Positions 1 to 6,579 of a stretch of 10,131 nucleotides of DNA are shown in pieces. A model generated the notes under the pieces. The model was not told the origin of the DNA, searched no databases, and saw only the letters and a list, made by a program, of their open reading frames with translations. The stretch covers positions 1 through 10,131 of the forward strand of contig CAKZPX010000177.1 of NCBI GenBank assembly GCA_937139435.1, written 5' to 3'. Within the stretch, counting starts at the first letter, position 1, and each line of letters opens with the position of its first letter. The position numbers were made by a program, and so were the translations under genes. The DNA comes from an uncultured bacterium (GTDB lineage Bacteria > Hydrothermota > Tepidihabitantia > Tepidihabitantales > Tepidihabitantaceae).

Positions 1-835
1 CATCCGGCATTATCTCTTCAATCCCCTCGGTATCACGGTCAGCGCGGTCACGTGCTGTTGCCCGGGGCGGCTTCTCCTGATTATTCTGGGGTAAATAGGT
101 CATCAACTTCCGAATCCGCTCCAGCAGGTCCTTATCATCAATATCCTTAAAATGTGCCACTCCGGAAACTGAATTATGCGTATCCGCACCGCCCAGCTTC
201 TCCTTTGTTACCTCCTCCTTGGTGACCGCCTTAATTACCTCGGGACCGGTGATAAACATATAACTTGTCCGCTCGGTCATAAAAATAAAATCGGTCAGCG
301 CCGGTGAATAAACTGCACCACCAGCACAGGGACCCATAACCGCCGAAATCTGCGGTATCACCCCCGAGGCCAGGGTATTGCGTAAAAAGATATCAGCATA
401 GCCACCCAGACTTTCCACCCCCTCCTGAATCCTTGCCCCGCCGGAATCATTCAGACCAATCACCGGTATCCCCACCCGCATCGCCAAATCCATTACCTTA
501 CAAACCTTTTCAGCAAAAACCCGGGAAAGTGTCCCGCCGAATACGGTAAAATCCTGCGAAAACACCGCCACCGGACGACCGTGAATTTTGCCGTAACCGG
601 TAACCACCGCATCGCCCGGAATCTTCTTCTTATCCATTCCGAAATCGGTGCAACTGTGCACCCGCAACCGATCCAGTTCCACAAAACTCCCTTTGTCTAA
701 AAGCAACTCAATTCGCTCGCGTGCGGTTAACTTCCCCTCCTCATGCTGCTTCTGAATTCGTTCCTCACCTCCACCCTTAAGCGCCTGTTCGGTTCGCTTG
801 CGCAGCTCCTCCAGAATACGCTCAAGTTTTGCCAT
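1..835 (-). CDS. Acyl-CoA carboxylase carboxyltransferase (beta) subunit, propionyl/methylmalonyl-CoA type, partial
   Basis: The first 278 residues are present of a family usually about 510-520 long; the C-terminus lies beyond the left window edge. In the family this cytoplasmic subunit moves the carboxyl group between biotin and an acyl-CoA (propionyl-CoA carboxylase PccB, methylmalonyl-CoA decarboxylase alpha MmdA). Visible motifs are the N-terminal TARERI near residues 37-42, a FGGTLS segment at 99-104, the first acyl-CoA/oxyanion loop NDSGGARIQEG at 129-139, and a GPCAGGAVYSPA stretch at 168-179. The ATG at 833-835 is preceded by AGGAG (843-847) with a 7-nt gap, which fixes the start. It is transcribed divergently from the barrel/protease pair. 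No biotin carrier or decarboxylase membrane subunit is in view, so carboxylase and sodium-pump decarboxylase roles cannot be separated. Family assignment is very secure; substrate is inferred. Confidence 0.95.
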   Translation of the reverse strand, partial: MAKLERILEELRKRTEQALKGGGEERIQKQHEEGKLTARERIELLLDKGSFVELDRLRVHSCTDFGMDKKKIPGDAVVTGYGKIHGRPVAVFSQDFTVFGGTLSRVFAEKVCKVMDLAMRVGIPVIGLNDSGGARIQEGVESLGGYADIFLRNTLASGVIPQISAVMGPCAGGAVYSPALTDFIFMTERTSYMFITGPEVIKAVTKEEVTKEKLGGADTHNSVSGVAHFKDIDDKDLLERIRKLMTYLPQNNQEKPPRATARDRADRDTEGIEEIMPD

Positions 836-873
836 AACCAATCTCCTGAAAATTAAATGCTATATATAAGTCA

Positions 874-902
874 ATAGTAAAAATCTATCTCCAGCCTGTC
901 AA
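874..902 (-). promoter_or_regulatory. Sigma-70-type promoter for the carboxyltransferase gene
   Basis: On the minus strand TTGACA (902-897, perfect -35) is followed after 17 nt by TACTAT (879-874, 4 of 6 to TATAAT). Transcription would start near 867, giving a leader of about 32 nt that contains the AGGAG site of the downstream gene. Spacing and placement fit well; it is untested. Confidence 0.6.
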
Positions 903-1429
903 ATAACACACCCCGGCAGGTTCAGATGTCTAACTGCTACCCTATCCTTTTACTGTTTGGCTAAAAACACCTGATATCATCCTTGATAAACGAAGCCCAT
1001 TCTTGCCGGGTCAAAATCGCCCAGAAAACAGGGCACAAACTCCGAATAAGACACCGGCTAACAACACGGATTGGACAGGGGTTAACATACGATTTTAACC
1101 GGGACTTAACATCAGAGAAAGTAACCAGTTTAAAACAAAGGCAAAATATGGATTAAGTTATTACTTTCATTAAGGATATCAGGTCATAAACCGTCCCGGG
1201 GGTTAATTCCGGGGTAATCCCCGGGTTATCCCCCTCCTGACTATTATTCAGCGAGAGATTTTATCATAACCGCCTGCAAATAAATATGTTAGCGATATAA
1301 TTACCACCAATTATATCACCGGTCTGTTAATAGTTCCGGTGCGTGAAAAAATCTTTTTCCCTGATGGACATAGTGGTATAATTATCCTTCAACTGCCCGG
1401 ATGACATTCCAAGACTGGTAATCAGGAGC
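903..1429. other. Long non-coding spacer between divergent genes
   Basis: No reading frame with a credible start, ribosome binding site and protein-like composition is visible on either strand. The stretch is AT-rich except for a GC-rich nested hairpin at 1198-1234. A second small dyad, CACCGG (1317-1322) and CCGGTG (1336-1341) with a 13-nt loop, lies further right. Neither is followed by a T tract, so neither looks like a terminator. The spacer is much longer than two divergent promoters need, and could hold regulator sites or a small RNA. I see no recognisable riboswitch or tRNA. Confidence 0.6.
1198..1234. repeat. GC-rich nested inverted repeat (hairpin)
   Basis: The inner arms CCGGGG (1209-1214) and CCCCGG (1219-1224) enclose a TAAT loop. 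Outside them TAA (1204-1206) pairs with TTA (1226-1228), and GGGGG (1198-1202) pairs with CCCCC (1230-1234), leaving one mismatch, one G.T wobble and one unpaired base. Neither strand has a following T run. It may be a protein-binding dyad or a structured leader element; its function is unknown. Confidence 0.6.
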
Positions 1430-1468
1430 GGTAAATTACCTTGACACAGCAACCAGTCCGGTTATCTT
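1430..1468 (+). promoter_or_regulatory. Sigma-70-type promoter with adjoining dyad, upstream of the barrel/protease pair
   Basis: TTGACA (1441-1446, perfect -35) is followed after 16 nt by TATCTT (1463-1468, 4 of 6 to TATAAT). An 11-bp odd palindrome, GGTAAATTACC (1430-1440), abuts the -35 and could be an operator or simply AT-rich upstream sequence. The predicted start near 1475 gives a leader of about 30 nt before the ATG at 1507. The same TTG could formally open a longer reading frame, but here it is better read as the -35 box. Confidence 0.55.
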
Positions 1469-1495
1469 TTATCGTAAGGTGTGTAATAATCAGAA

Positions 1496-1501
1496 AGGAG
1501 G
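1496..1501 (+). promoter_or_regulatory. Ribosome binding site setting the start at 1507
   Basis: A full AGGAGG lies 5 nt before the ATG at 1507, within a longer AAAGGAGGTG match to the anti-Shine-Dalgarno. It selects this ATG over the in-frame TTG at 1441 and leaves a clean signal peptide at the N-terminus. Confidence 0.85.
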
Positions 1502-1506
1502 TGCCA

Positions 1507-2247
1507 ATGAGAAAGTTCGTTGTTGTTCTTTTTATCCTTACCACCGCGGTTTTCGCCCGTGGCACCAGTGGCGGTATTGGCACATTCGGTCCGGCTCTCG
1601 GAATAATTGACTTCTCCGAAATCAACCAGCACCTGCAGGAAAACGGCTTTGATAAACTCTCCTCTGCCCACTGGATGTTTGGCGGTGGTGGTTATGCCAT
1701 TGCTAACCGAACGGTCATCGGTGGTGCTGGCTGGAGCGGAAGTCAAACGGTAACATCAGAATCGGTTGCCTGTGAAATCAATTATGGTGGTGGAGAGTTT
1801 CGTGCCGGTTATATCATCATTGACCTGCCTAACCTCATGGTCACACCGATGATTGGCATTGGTGGCGGTGGCTACACAATCCAGCTGGAACCGTATCAAC
1901 ACAAACCATTCAGTTTTGATGAACTGCTTAAAAATCCGGGACGCACATCCACCATCGCTTATTCCGGCTTTCGTCTCAACCCCCAGATTGCCATTACCAT
2001 ACCGATATCCTTTATCGGGCTGGATATCCGGGGTGGATACAACCTCGGACCATTCACCTCCCGCTGGCGCTTTTCTGACAACAGTCCATTAACCCAGGCA
2101 CCAGCAATTAAAAACGGCACACCCTGGTTGAGCATCAACATCATGCTGGGTGGACTCAGCCGGGAAAAAGTCAGAGAGAAAGCAAAGGTAGAAGAAAAAA
2201 AGAAAACCGAAACCCCGCATCAGGAACCCCAGGAGGAAAACAAATAA
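1507..2247 (+). CDS. Predicted exported outer-membrane beta-barrel-like protein of unknown function
   Basis: This is a 246-residue protein. Residues 1-18 (MRKFVVVLFILTTAVFARG region) form a typical signal peptide: a basic start, a hydrophobic core and a small residue before the cut. The body is rich in glycine and in alternating hydrophobic/polar strands (for example GGGGYAIANRTVIGGAGW and MVTPMIGIGGGGYTIQL), as in small outer-membrane barrels. The last 30 or so residues are highly charged (KVREKAKVEEKKKTE) and probably disordered. I do not recognise a named family. The gene starts at the ATG behind a perfect AGGAGG and sits 82 bp upstream of the C25 protease with no terminator between them, so co-transcription is likely. 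A role as partner, receptor or surface anchor for the protease is only suggested by this position. A soluble periplasmic beta protein is the main alternative. Confidence 0.75.
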   Translation: MRKFVVVLFILTTAVFARGTSGGIGTFGPALGIIDFSEINQHLQENGFDKLSSAHWMFGGGGYAIANRTVIGGAGWSGSQTVTSESVACEINYGGGEFRAGYIIIDLPNLMVTPMIGIGGGGYTIQLEPYQHKPFSFDELLKNPGRTSTIAYSGFRLNPQIAITIPISFIGLDIRGGYNLGPFTSRWRFSDNSPLTQAPAIKNGTPWLSINIMLGGLSREKVREKAKVEEKKKTETPHQEPQEENK

Positions 2248-2277
2248 TCCCGGACAGGTTTCTGTTGCATTCTGTTC

Positions 2278-2297
2278 AGGATAATTTAAACTATCCT
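2278..2297. repeat. Small inverted repeat between barrel and protease genes
   Basis: AGGATA (2278-2283) and TATCCT (2292-2297) form a perfect 6-bp dyad with an 8-nt AT-rich loop. No T run follows, so it is not an intrinsic terminator. It could be an mRNA processing or stability hairpin, or an operator for a minor internal promoter. The evidence is weak. Confidence 0.4.
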
Positions 2298-2318
2298 CCG
2301 TAGTTGTAATTTAAGCAC

Positions 2319-2324
2319 AGGAGG
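2319..2324 (+). promoter_or_regulatory. Ribosome binding site for a TTG start
   Basis: AGGAGG lies 5 nt upstream of TTG (2330-2332). No ATG or GTG is placed this well, and starting at the TTG gives an intact signal peptide, so the uncommon start codon is well supported. Confidence 0.8.
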
Positions 2325-2329
2325 AAAAA

Positions 2330-5300
2330 TTGCCCAGATTTGCTTTCGGTTTATTTTTAATTGTTACCGGCATATCTGCCGGCACAATCACCAGGACAGT
2401 TAATATCCACCAGAACCAACTGAACATCTATCCGCACCTTGGCTACGATGTCATAGAACTGAAAGACGGTGTCTGGCTGCTGGAACCGGGCAAACCCGGT
2501 CTCCCCTGTAAAACAGTTACCTTTGTTATACCTGGCCGCACCCGTATCACCGGAATAACCGTCACCCCGGTAGTTACCGAAACCCTGGCAGGGAAATTCC
2601 ACATCTTCCCTGTTCAGCAACCGGTGCCTTTATCGGCAAAACAGCCAAAGGTATTTGTCTCACCGGACACCACGATTTACCTTTCTAACCAGCCGTTTCC
2701 TGCCCAGCACCTTATTCACTGCGCTGATGGCAATGCTGGCGGCTTTCACCTCGCCGGGATTGTCATCTGCCCTTTCACCTATCAACCCTATTCCGGCAGA
2801 CTCTTCTTCCATCGCCAGCTGCAGGTCACAATCAACTACACCGAAAATAGCACCCCACTGGTAGGTGTTACCCCGAGTCAAAAACTGGCAATCGCCCGAA
2901 CTGTGCGCCCGCTTGTTGCCAATCCGGAAGACCTGGACCGGTTTGCACCACCCACCCGGGAAACAGACCAGTCCGAGATCAACTATCTGGTCATAACCAC
3001 TGAAGAACTCGCCCATTTGTTCGCCCCCTATTGTGAATACAAAACCAGCCGCGGTCTAAAAACCGCGGTCAGAACCACGGAATGGATTGAACGCAACTAT
3101 CCGGGACGAGACCTGCCAGAAAAAATCCGCAACCTGATTATTGACTACTATCAAACCCGGGGACTGGTCTATGTCCTGTTAGCCGGTGACAACCGGCAGG
3201 TTCCCTCCCGACGGATTGAGGTAGCGGTAGGTGGTGAAGCGGGTTCAATACCCACTGACCTCTATTTCGGTGACCTGGACTATTCCTGGGACTCCAACCA
3301 CAACAACCGGTTTGGTGAAATGGGCGACTCGGTTGACCTTTACGCCGATGTTTTTGTCGGACGTGCCTCGGTGGACAACACGGCGCAGGTACTAAACTTT
3401 ATCAATAAAGTTCAGACCTTTGAAAACAACCCGGACCCTGGTTACATCAAACGCTCGCTCCTGCCATCGGGCTGGCTCTGGCGCTCCATCGGCTATCATG
3501 GTAAATTTGTCAATGACTCCATCGCCCGCATTACCCCTCTGGACTGGACCGACCGCAAGATGGAAAATCCCGGCGGTGCCCGGGTTGTTGCTGACTCATT
3601 TGATAATGGCTTTCTCATCTTTGACCCTGCAGGTCATGGCAATGAAAGCGGTGTCTACGATGAAGACGGCACCCCCATCTACACCACCAGTTTTGCCGGT
3701 CGCCAGACGAACAACCGGCGCTTTACCATCATCACTTCACTTGCCTGTAACCCGGGAAATTTTGAAGCCGAGGACTGCCTTGCCGAGGTTACGCTTAACT
3801 GCCCGGATGGCGGTGCTGTCGGTGTGATGATGAACTCCCGTTATGGCTGGGGTACTCCGCCCGCAATGGGACCATCAGAAAAACTTTGTGTCCGCTTTTA
3901 TGACTTTATCTTTAACCGCAGTGAATACCTGCTCGGTCCTGCTCACAACCGCTCCCGGGAAGAATACGCTCCTGATGCACAATATTCATCGCTCTGGCGC
4001 TGGTGTTTTACCGAATTCAATCTCCTCGGCGACCCGACCCTTGCCATCTGGACTGACACCCCGAACCCGCTCAACCTTACCGCTCCAGATACAATCTTCA
4101 CCGGTGAACAGACGCTAACCGTTACGGTCCAGGAAGGAACTGCGCCGGCATCGGGCACACTGGTCACCGCTTATAAAAATAATGAAGTATTTGTCCGCGC
4201 GTTCAGCAACAACGCTGGTGAGGCATCTTTTAACATCCATCCCCGCACCCCGGGCACACTCACCATCACCGCCACTCGGATCAACAACCTTCCGGTAACC
4301 AAATCGCCCGCGGTCCAGTCCGGTGCACCAGAACCTTTTATTGTTTACCAGCGCTATGAAATAGACGACCGGGAAACGGGTAACGAAAACGGCATCCTGG
4401 AACCCGGCGAGTCCGCCCTGCTGAAAATTACCCTGGGCAACATTGGACAGGCATCAGCAACCAGCACCTCTTTAACGCTGCGCACCACTAATCCATCATT
4501 ACTTCTTAACGACACCAGCGCGCACCTGGGCACAATTGCACCTGGCGGATCGGTCACAACCGATGGATTAAGCCTTTCTGTTCTCCCCTCAGCCCCACCA
4601 GGTGCCAGTGCCGAAATGATAGCGATAATCAACTCTGGTCAAGGGCAGTTTGAACTTAACTTCACCATTGAACTTGGCTATCCCGGTCGAATCTGGGCAG
4701 ACATTGATACCGGTAACTGTGCCCTTACGATCACCGCCCGTGGTACCATCGGCTACGATACCGAAAATGGTCGTCAGGGGCGGGGATTCCGTTATCCCAA
4801 AAGTGACACCAGCACCCTGAGAAATGCCAGTTTCTGTCTGGGAAACTCAGAAAATTACCTTGTTGACCGCTTCTATAACCAGACCGCTGGTGGACTTGAC
4901 CGGGACTGGCAAATTCAGGACAGTATCCGTGTCTTCCGCCCTCTCTGGAACACCGCTGAAATGCTAAGAAGCAGTTGCAATGACCGTGGTCATCCTCAAT
5001 CCCGAGGAATCATTGTTGACCAGCAGACGCTGGGTCTGGACCAACCAGGTCTGGACAATGCGGTCATTCTGGTTTACGACATCTGGAACACCTCACCGGA
5101 AACAATTACCAGCCTTTATGCGGGCATCATTTCCGACTTTGATGTCCGGGCAGCTGACCGATTCCACGACATCGCCCGCACCATCCCGCAACTGAACAGC
5201 GCCTGTATGCGACACATCAACTTCCCGGGTCAGGTCGTTGGTGTCAAACTACTCTACCCTCAGACCACCGCCCATCTTACCTGTATTGACCACGGTCGCT

Positions 5301-5836
5301 ATATCTACCCTGATTCCGGATTCACCGACAACATGAAGCTCCGGACGCTTAAAGGTCTGCTCGGTGTCCCGGCAACCGACCGCCCTTATAACTGGTCAAT
5401 ATCAGTTGCCACTGGTCCATTTGACATTCCAGGCAACCTCGGACGCCAGCGCCTTGCCTTTGCCTTTATTGCCGCCCCGGATTCGGAAGGATTTAACACC
5501 TCCTGCACCGCGATTCAGGAATGGTTTGATGCCAATGTCGCAATTAACGAGAAAACCGACCTAACCGGGCATGGGGGTTATATTAACCTGTCAATTCTAC
5601 CCAGCCTATTTACCACTCGCACCACCATCCGCTACCATCTTCCCGGTCCTGCTCCGGTTCGCATCACCGCCTTTGATATTACCGGTAGAATCATTGCCAC
5701 CATCATTGACCGCTATCAACCTGCTGGCACTTATGAAATTAAATGGCAACCGCACATACTCAACCCCGGAGTGTATTTTATAAAACTTCAGACCTATAAT
5801 ACTGCCATTATCAAGCGCATCATTTTTATGAGGTAG
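2330..5836 (+). CDS. Gingipain-like C25 cysteine protease with Ig-like modules and type IX secretion-type C-terminal tail
   Basis: This 1168-residue exported protein begins at a TTG with AGGAGG before it. Order of parts: signal peptide (about 1-18); an N-terminal region resembling the C25 propeptide (about 19-216); the C25 catalytic domain (about 217-575) with the His in AGHG (H436) and the Cys in SLACNPG (C473), both intact; an Ig-like module after LLGDPTLAIW (about 576-665); and a second beta-rich module (about 676-783) with an acidic, Asn-rich NENGILEPGE loop of a kind that may bind calcium. A region of about 300 residues (785-1080) that I cannot assign follows, then a FlgD-like/T9SS-type tail (1085-1168) ending GVYFIKLQT...KRIIFMR. 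In the family the tail directs passage across the outer membrane and attachment or release; C25 enzymes cleave after Arg or Lys, but specificity here is not readable. It is probably co-transcribed with the barrel gene and ends before a strong terminator. Confidence 0.92.
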   Translation: MPRFAFGLFLIVTGISAGTITRTVNIHQNQLNIYPHLGYDVIELKDGVWLLEPGKPGLPCKTVTFVIPGRTRITGITVTPVVTETLAGKFHIFPVQQPVPLSAKQPKVFVSPDTTIYLSNQPFPAQHLIHCADGNAGGFHLAGIVICPFTYQPYSGRLFFHRQLQVTINYTENSTPLVGVTPSQKLAIARTVRPLVANPEDLDRFAPPTRETDQSEINYLVITTEELAHLFAPYCEYKTSRGLKTAVRTTEWIERNYPGRDLPEKIRNLIIDYYQTRGLVYVLLAGDNRQVPSRRIEVAVGGEAGSIPTDLYFGDLDYSWDSNHNNRFGEMGDSVDLYADVFVGRASVDNTAQVLNFINKVQTFENNPDPGYIKRSLLPSGWLWRSIGYHGKFVNDSIARITPLDWTDRKMENPGGARVVADSFDNGFLIFDPAGHGNESGVYDEDGTPIYTTSFAGRQTNNRRFTIITSLACNPGNFEAEDCLAEVTLNCPDGGAVGVMMNSRYGWGTPPAMGPSEKLCVRFYDFIFNRSEYLLGPAHNRSREEYAPDAQYSSLWRWCFTEFNLLGDPTLAIWTDTPNPLNLTAPDTIFTGEQTLTVTVQEGTAPASGTLVTAYKNNEVFVRAFSNNAGEASFNIHPRTPGTLTITATRINNLPVTKSPAVQSGAPEPFIVYQRYEIDDRETGNENGILEPGESALLKITLGNIGQASATSTSLTLRTTNPSLLLNDTSAHLGTIAPGGSVTTDGLSLSVLPSAPPGASAEMIAIINSGQGQFELNFTIELGYPGRIWADIDTGNCALTITARGTIGYDTENGRQGRGFRYPKSDTSTLRNASFCLGNSENYLVDRFYNQTAGGLDRDWQIQDSIRVFRPLWNTAEMLRSSCNDRGHPQSRGIIVDQQTLGLDQPGLDNAVILVYDIWNTSPETITSLYAGIISDFDVRAADRFHDIARTIPQLNSACMRHINFPGQVVGVKLLYPQTTAHLTCIDHGRYIYPDSGFTDNMKLRTLKGLLGVPATDRPYNWSISVATGPFDIPGNLGRQRLAFAFIAAPDSEGFNTSCTAIQEWFDANVAINEKTDLTGHGGYINLSILPSLFTTRTTIRYHLPGPAPVRITAFDITGRIIATIIDRYQPAGTYEIKWQPHILNPGVYFIKLQTYNTAIIKRIIFMR

Positions 5837-5885
5837 AAGCCAACTGTTACCATCAAAAAAGAAAACCGTGATACTGAAATGGCGC

Positions 5886-5922
5886 GGGGCTGACAGCCCG
5901 TCCGGTACTGTCAGCCCCTTTT
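5886..5922 (+). terminator. Rho-independent terminator of the barrel/protease operon
   Basis: GGGGCTGACAG (5886-5896) and CTGTCAGCCCC (5908-5918) form a perfect 11-bp stem around an 11-nt loop, followed by TTTT (5919-5922). It begins 50 bp after the protease stop codon. On the minus strand no T run follows, so it acts in one direction. A GGCGCGG heptamer is directly repeated on either side (5881-5887 and 5924-5930). Confidence 0.9.
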
Positions 5923-6114
5923 AGGCGCGGTCTGACTCCCAGGGCACTAAGGTCCTGCCCTGAACTCCACTCCTCTCCCATCTCTCATAGAAGCACCAAT
6001 AATCCTAATACACCCCAGAACTGTCCGCCTTAGAACCCAACCCTTTTCGGCATCAGGCATAACCACTATCCCCGACCTTATTATCCTTCCGGGCACCTCT
6101 GTCTCCCCCGGCTT
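5923..6114. other. Non-coding gap between convergent genes, with one hairpin
   Basis: No credible gene is seen. CAGGGCA (5940-5946) and TGCCCTG (5956-5962) make a perfect 7-bp inverted repeat with a 9-nt loop and no T tail. Another weak dyad, CCGGG (6089-6093) and CCCGG (6107-6111), is followed on the plus strand by CTTTTAT; it overlaps the stop end of the converging small gene and could be a weak backup terminator for plus-strand transcripts. Confidence 0.5.
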
Positions 6115-6312
6115 TTATAACCGACCCTCACGCAGAATCCGCTCTGTAGCCCCGATGCGGGATTGATAATTATCCATAGACTCCTTCAGGCTAACACTGG
6201 GCGCCAGTGTACCTGCTTCAACACTGCGTAACCGCCACCCAATAAAAACCGCCGTGCCGATGATAAATATCACCAGTGCTACCAAAACATTTACTGCACT
6301 TTTTGTGTTCAT
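6115..6312 (-). CDS. Small single-pass membrane protein, unknown function
   Basis: This is a 65-residue protein with a hydrophobic helix at about residues 6-26 (VNVLVALVIFIIGTAVFIGW), a short basic WRLR segment after it, and a hydrophilic tail of about 38 residues likely to be partly helical. There are no cysteines, no lipobox and no prepilin cleavage motif. AGGAGG (6318-6323) lies 5 nt before the ATG, stronger than for many larger genes here, which argues that it is translated. Upstream is a -24/-12 promoter match, and the next gene in that direction is a sigma-54-type activator, so this is the most likely local target of that regulator. Membrane orientation is unclear because basic residues flank both sides of the helix. 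I do not recognise a family; a small stress, signalling or complex-assembly subunit is possible. Confidence 0.75.
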   Translation of the reverse strand: MNTKSAVNVLVALVIFIIGTAVFIGWRLRSVEAGTLAPSVSLKESMDNYQSRIGATERILREGRL

Positions 6313-6360
6313 TTCATCCTCCTTTTTGTTTATTTGTTTTAACCATCTATATGTTTATAG

Positions 6361-6376
6361 GGCATTTGGCATGCCA
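6361..6376 (-). promoter_or_regulatory. Sigma-54 (-24/-12) promoter for the small membrane protein
   Basis: Read on the minus strand from 6376 the sequence is TGGCATG-CCAA-ATGCC, against the consensus TGGCACG-N4-TTGCA. The diagnostic GG (6375-6374) and GC (6363-6362) are separated by exactly 10 nt, and 9 of 12 consensus positions match. The predicted start near 6350 gives a leader of about 37 nt carrying AGGAGG. The -24 half lies in a 10-bp palindrome TGGCATGCCA (6367-6376), but only the minus strand also has the -12 GC. A competing reading is a sigma-70 -10 TATAAA (6359-6354) with a poor -35. Confidence 0.6.
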
Positions 6377-6390
6377 GAAATGGCGGATTG

Positions 6391-6421
6391 ATATAACTAA
6401 TTTTATTTACGATAGTTATAT
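6391..6421. repeat. Perfect 9-bp inverted repeat upstream of the sigma-54 promoter
   Basis: ATATAACTA (6391-6399) and TAGTTATAT (6413-6421) are exact reverse complements around a 13-nt AT-rich centre. The dyad lies between the -24 element and the two enhancer-like repeats, where a bending protein or a second regulator might bind. In AT-rich DNA a 9-bp match is suggestive rather than conclusive. Confidence 0.5.
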
Positions 6422-6452
6422 AAATTAACCACTATGTATATACCAGAAAGAC

Positions 6453-6474
6453 TGTGTCTCTGGATGATACATAC
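6453..6474. promoter_or_regulatory. Enhancer-like dyad, copy 1 (promoter-proximal)
   Basis: The 22-nt unit TGTGTCTC-TG-GATGATACATAC matches copy 2 at 18 of 22 positions. Its two ends are imperfect reverse complements (TGTGTCTC against GATACATA, 6 of 8). Its centre lies about 113 bp upstream of the predicted sigma-54 start, within the usual range of activator sites. It is probably a binding site for the Fis-type helix-turn-helix of the adjacent activator. Confidence 0.5.
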
Positions 6475-6530
6475 TATTGTTATTTAGAACTACCCCTGAT
6501 TATAAGTTATTTAATATTAAATTGTTATAT

Positions 6531-6553
6531 GTGTGTCTCGTGATGAAACACAC
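6531..6553. promoter_or_regulatory. Enhancer-like dyad, copy 2 (promoter-distal)
   Basis: GTGTGTCTC (6531-6539) and GAAACACAC (6545-6553) form a 9-bp dyad with one mismatch around GTGAT. The shared 22-nt unit is 6532-6553, exactly 79 bp from copy 1. It begins 26 bp past the activator stop codon and lies about 190 bp upstream of the predicted sigma-54 start. It is the more symmetrical of the two copies. Confidence 0.55.
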
Positions 6554-6579
6554 CCGGTCTCTATTTTTCCGTTTTCGGA

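Noticed and set aside
969..1184. Distant inverted similarity between 969-984 (ACCTGATATCATCCTT) and 1172-1184 (AAGGATATCAGGT)
   Set aside because: A 3-base gap and about 190 bp of separation, together with the self-symmetric GATATC core, make chance a sufficient explanation.
1441..1506. In-frame TTG extension of the barrel gene upstream to 1441
   Set aside because: The TTG is the start of a perfect TTGACA -35 box, the extension would remove the signal peptide from the N-terminus, and AGGAGG points to the ATG at 1507.
6568..6579. TCCG-TTTT-CGGA hairpin right after the activator stop codon, considered as a terminator
   Set aside because: The stem is only 4 bp and on the minus strand it is followed by A residues rather than T, so it does not fit an intrinsic terminator.
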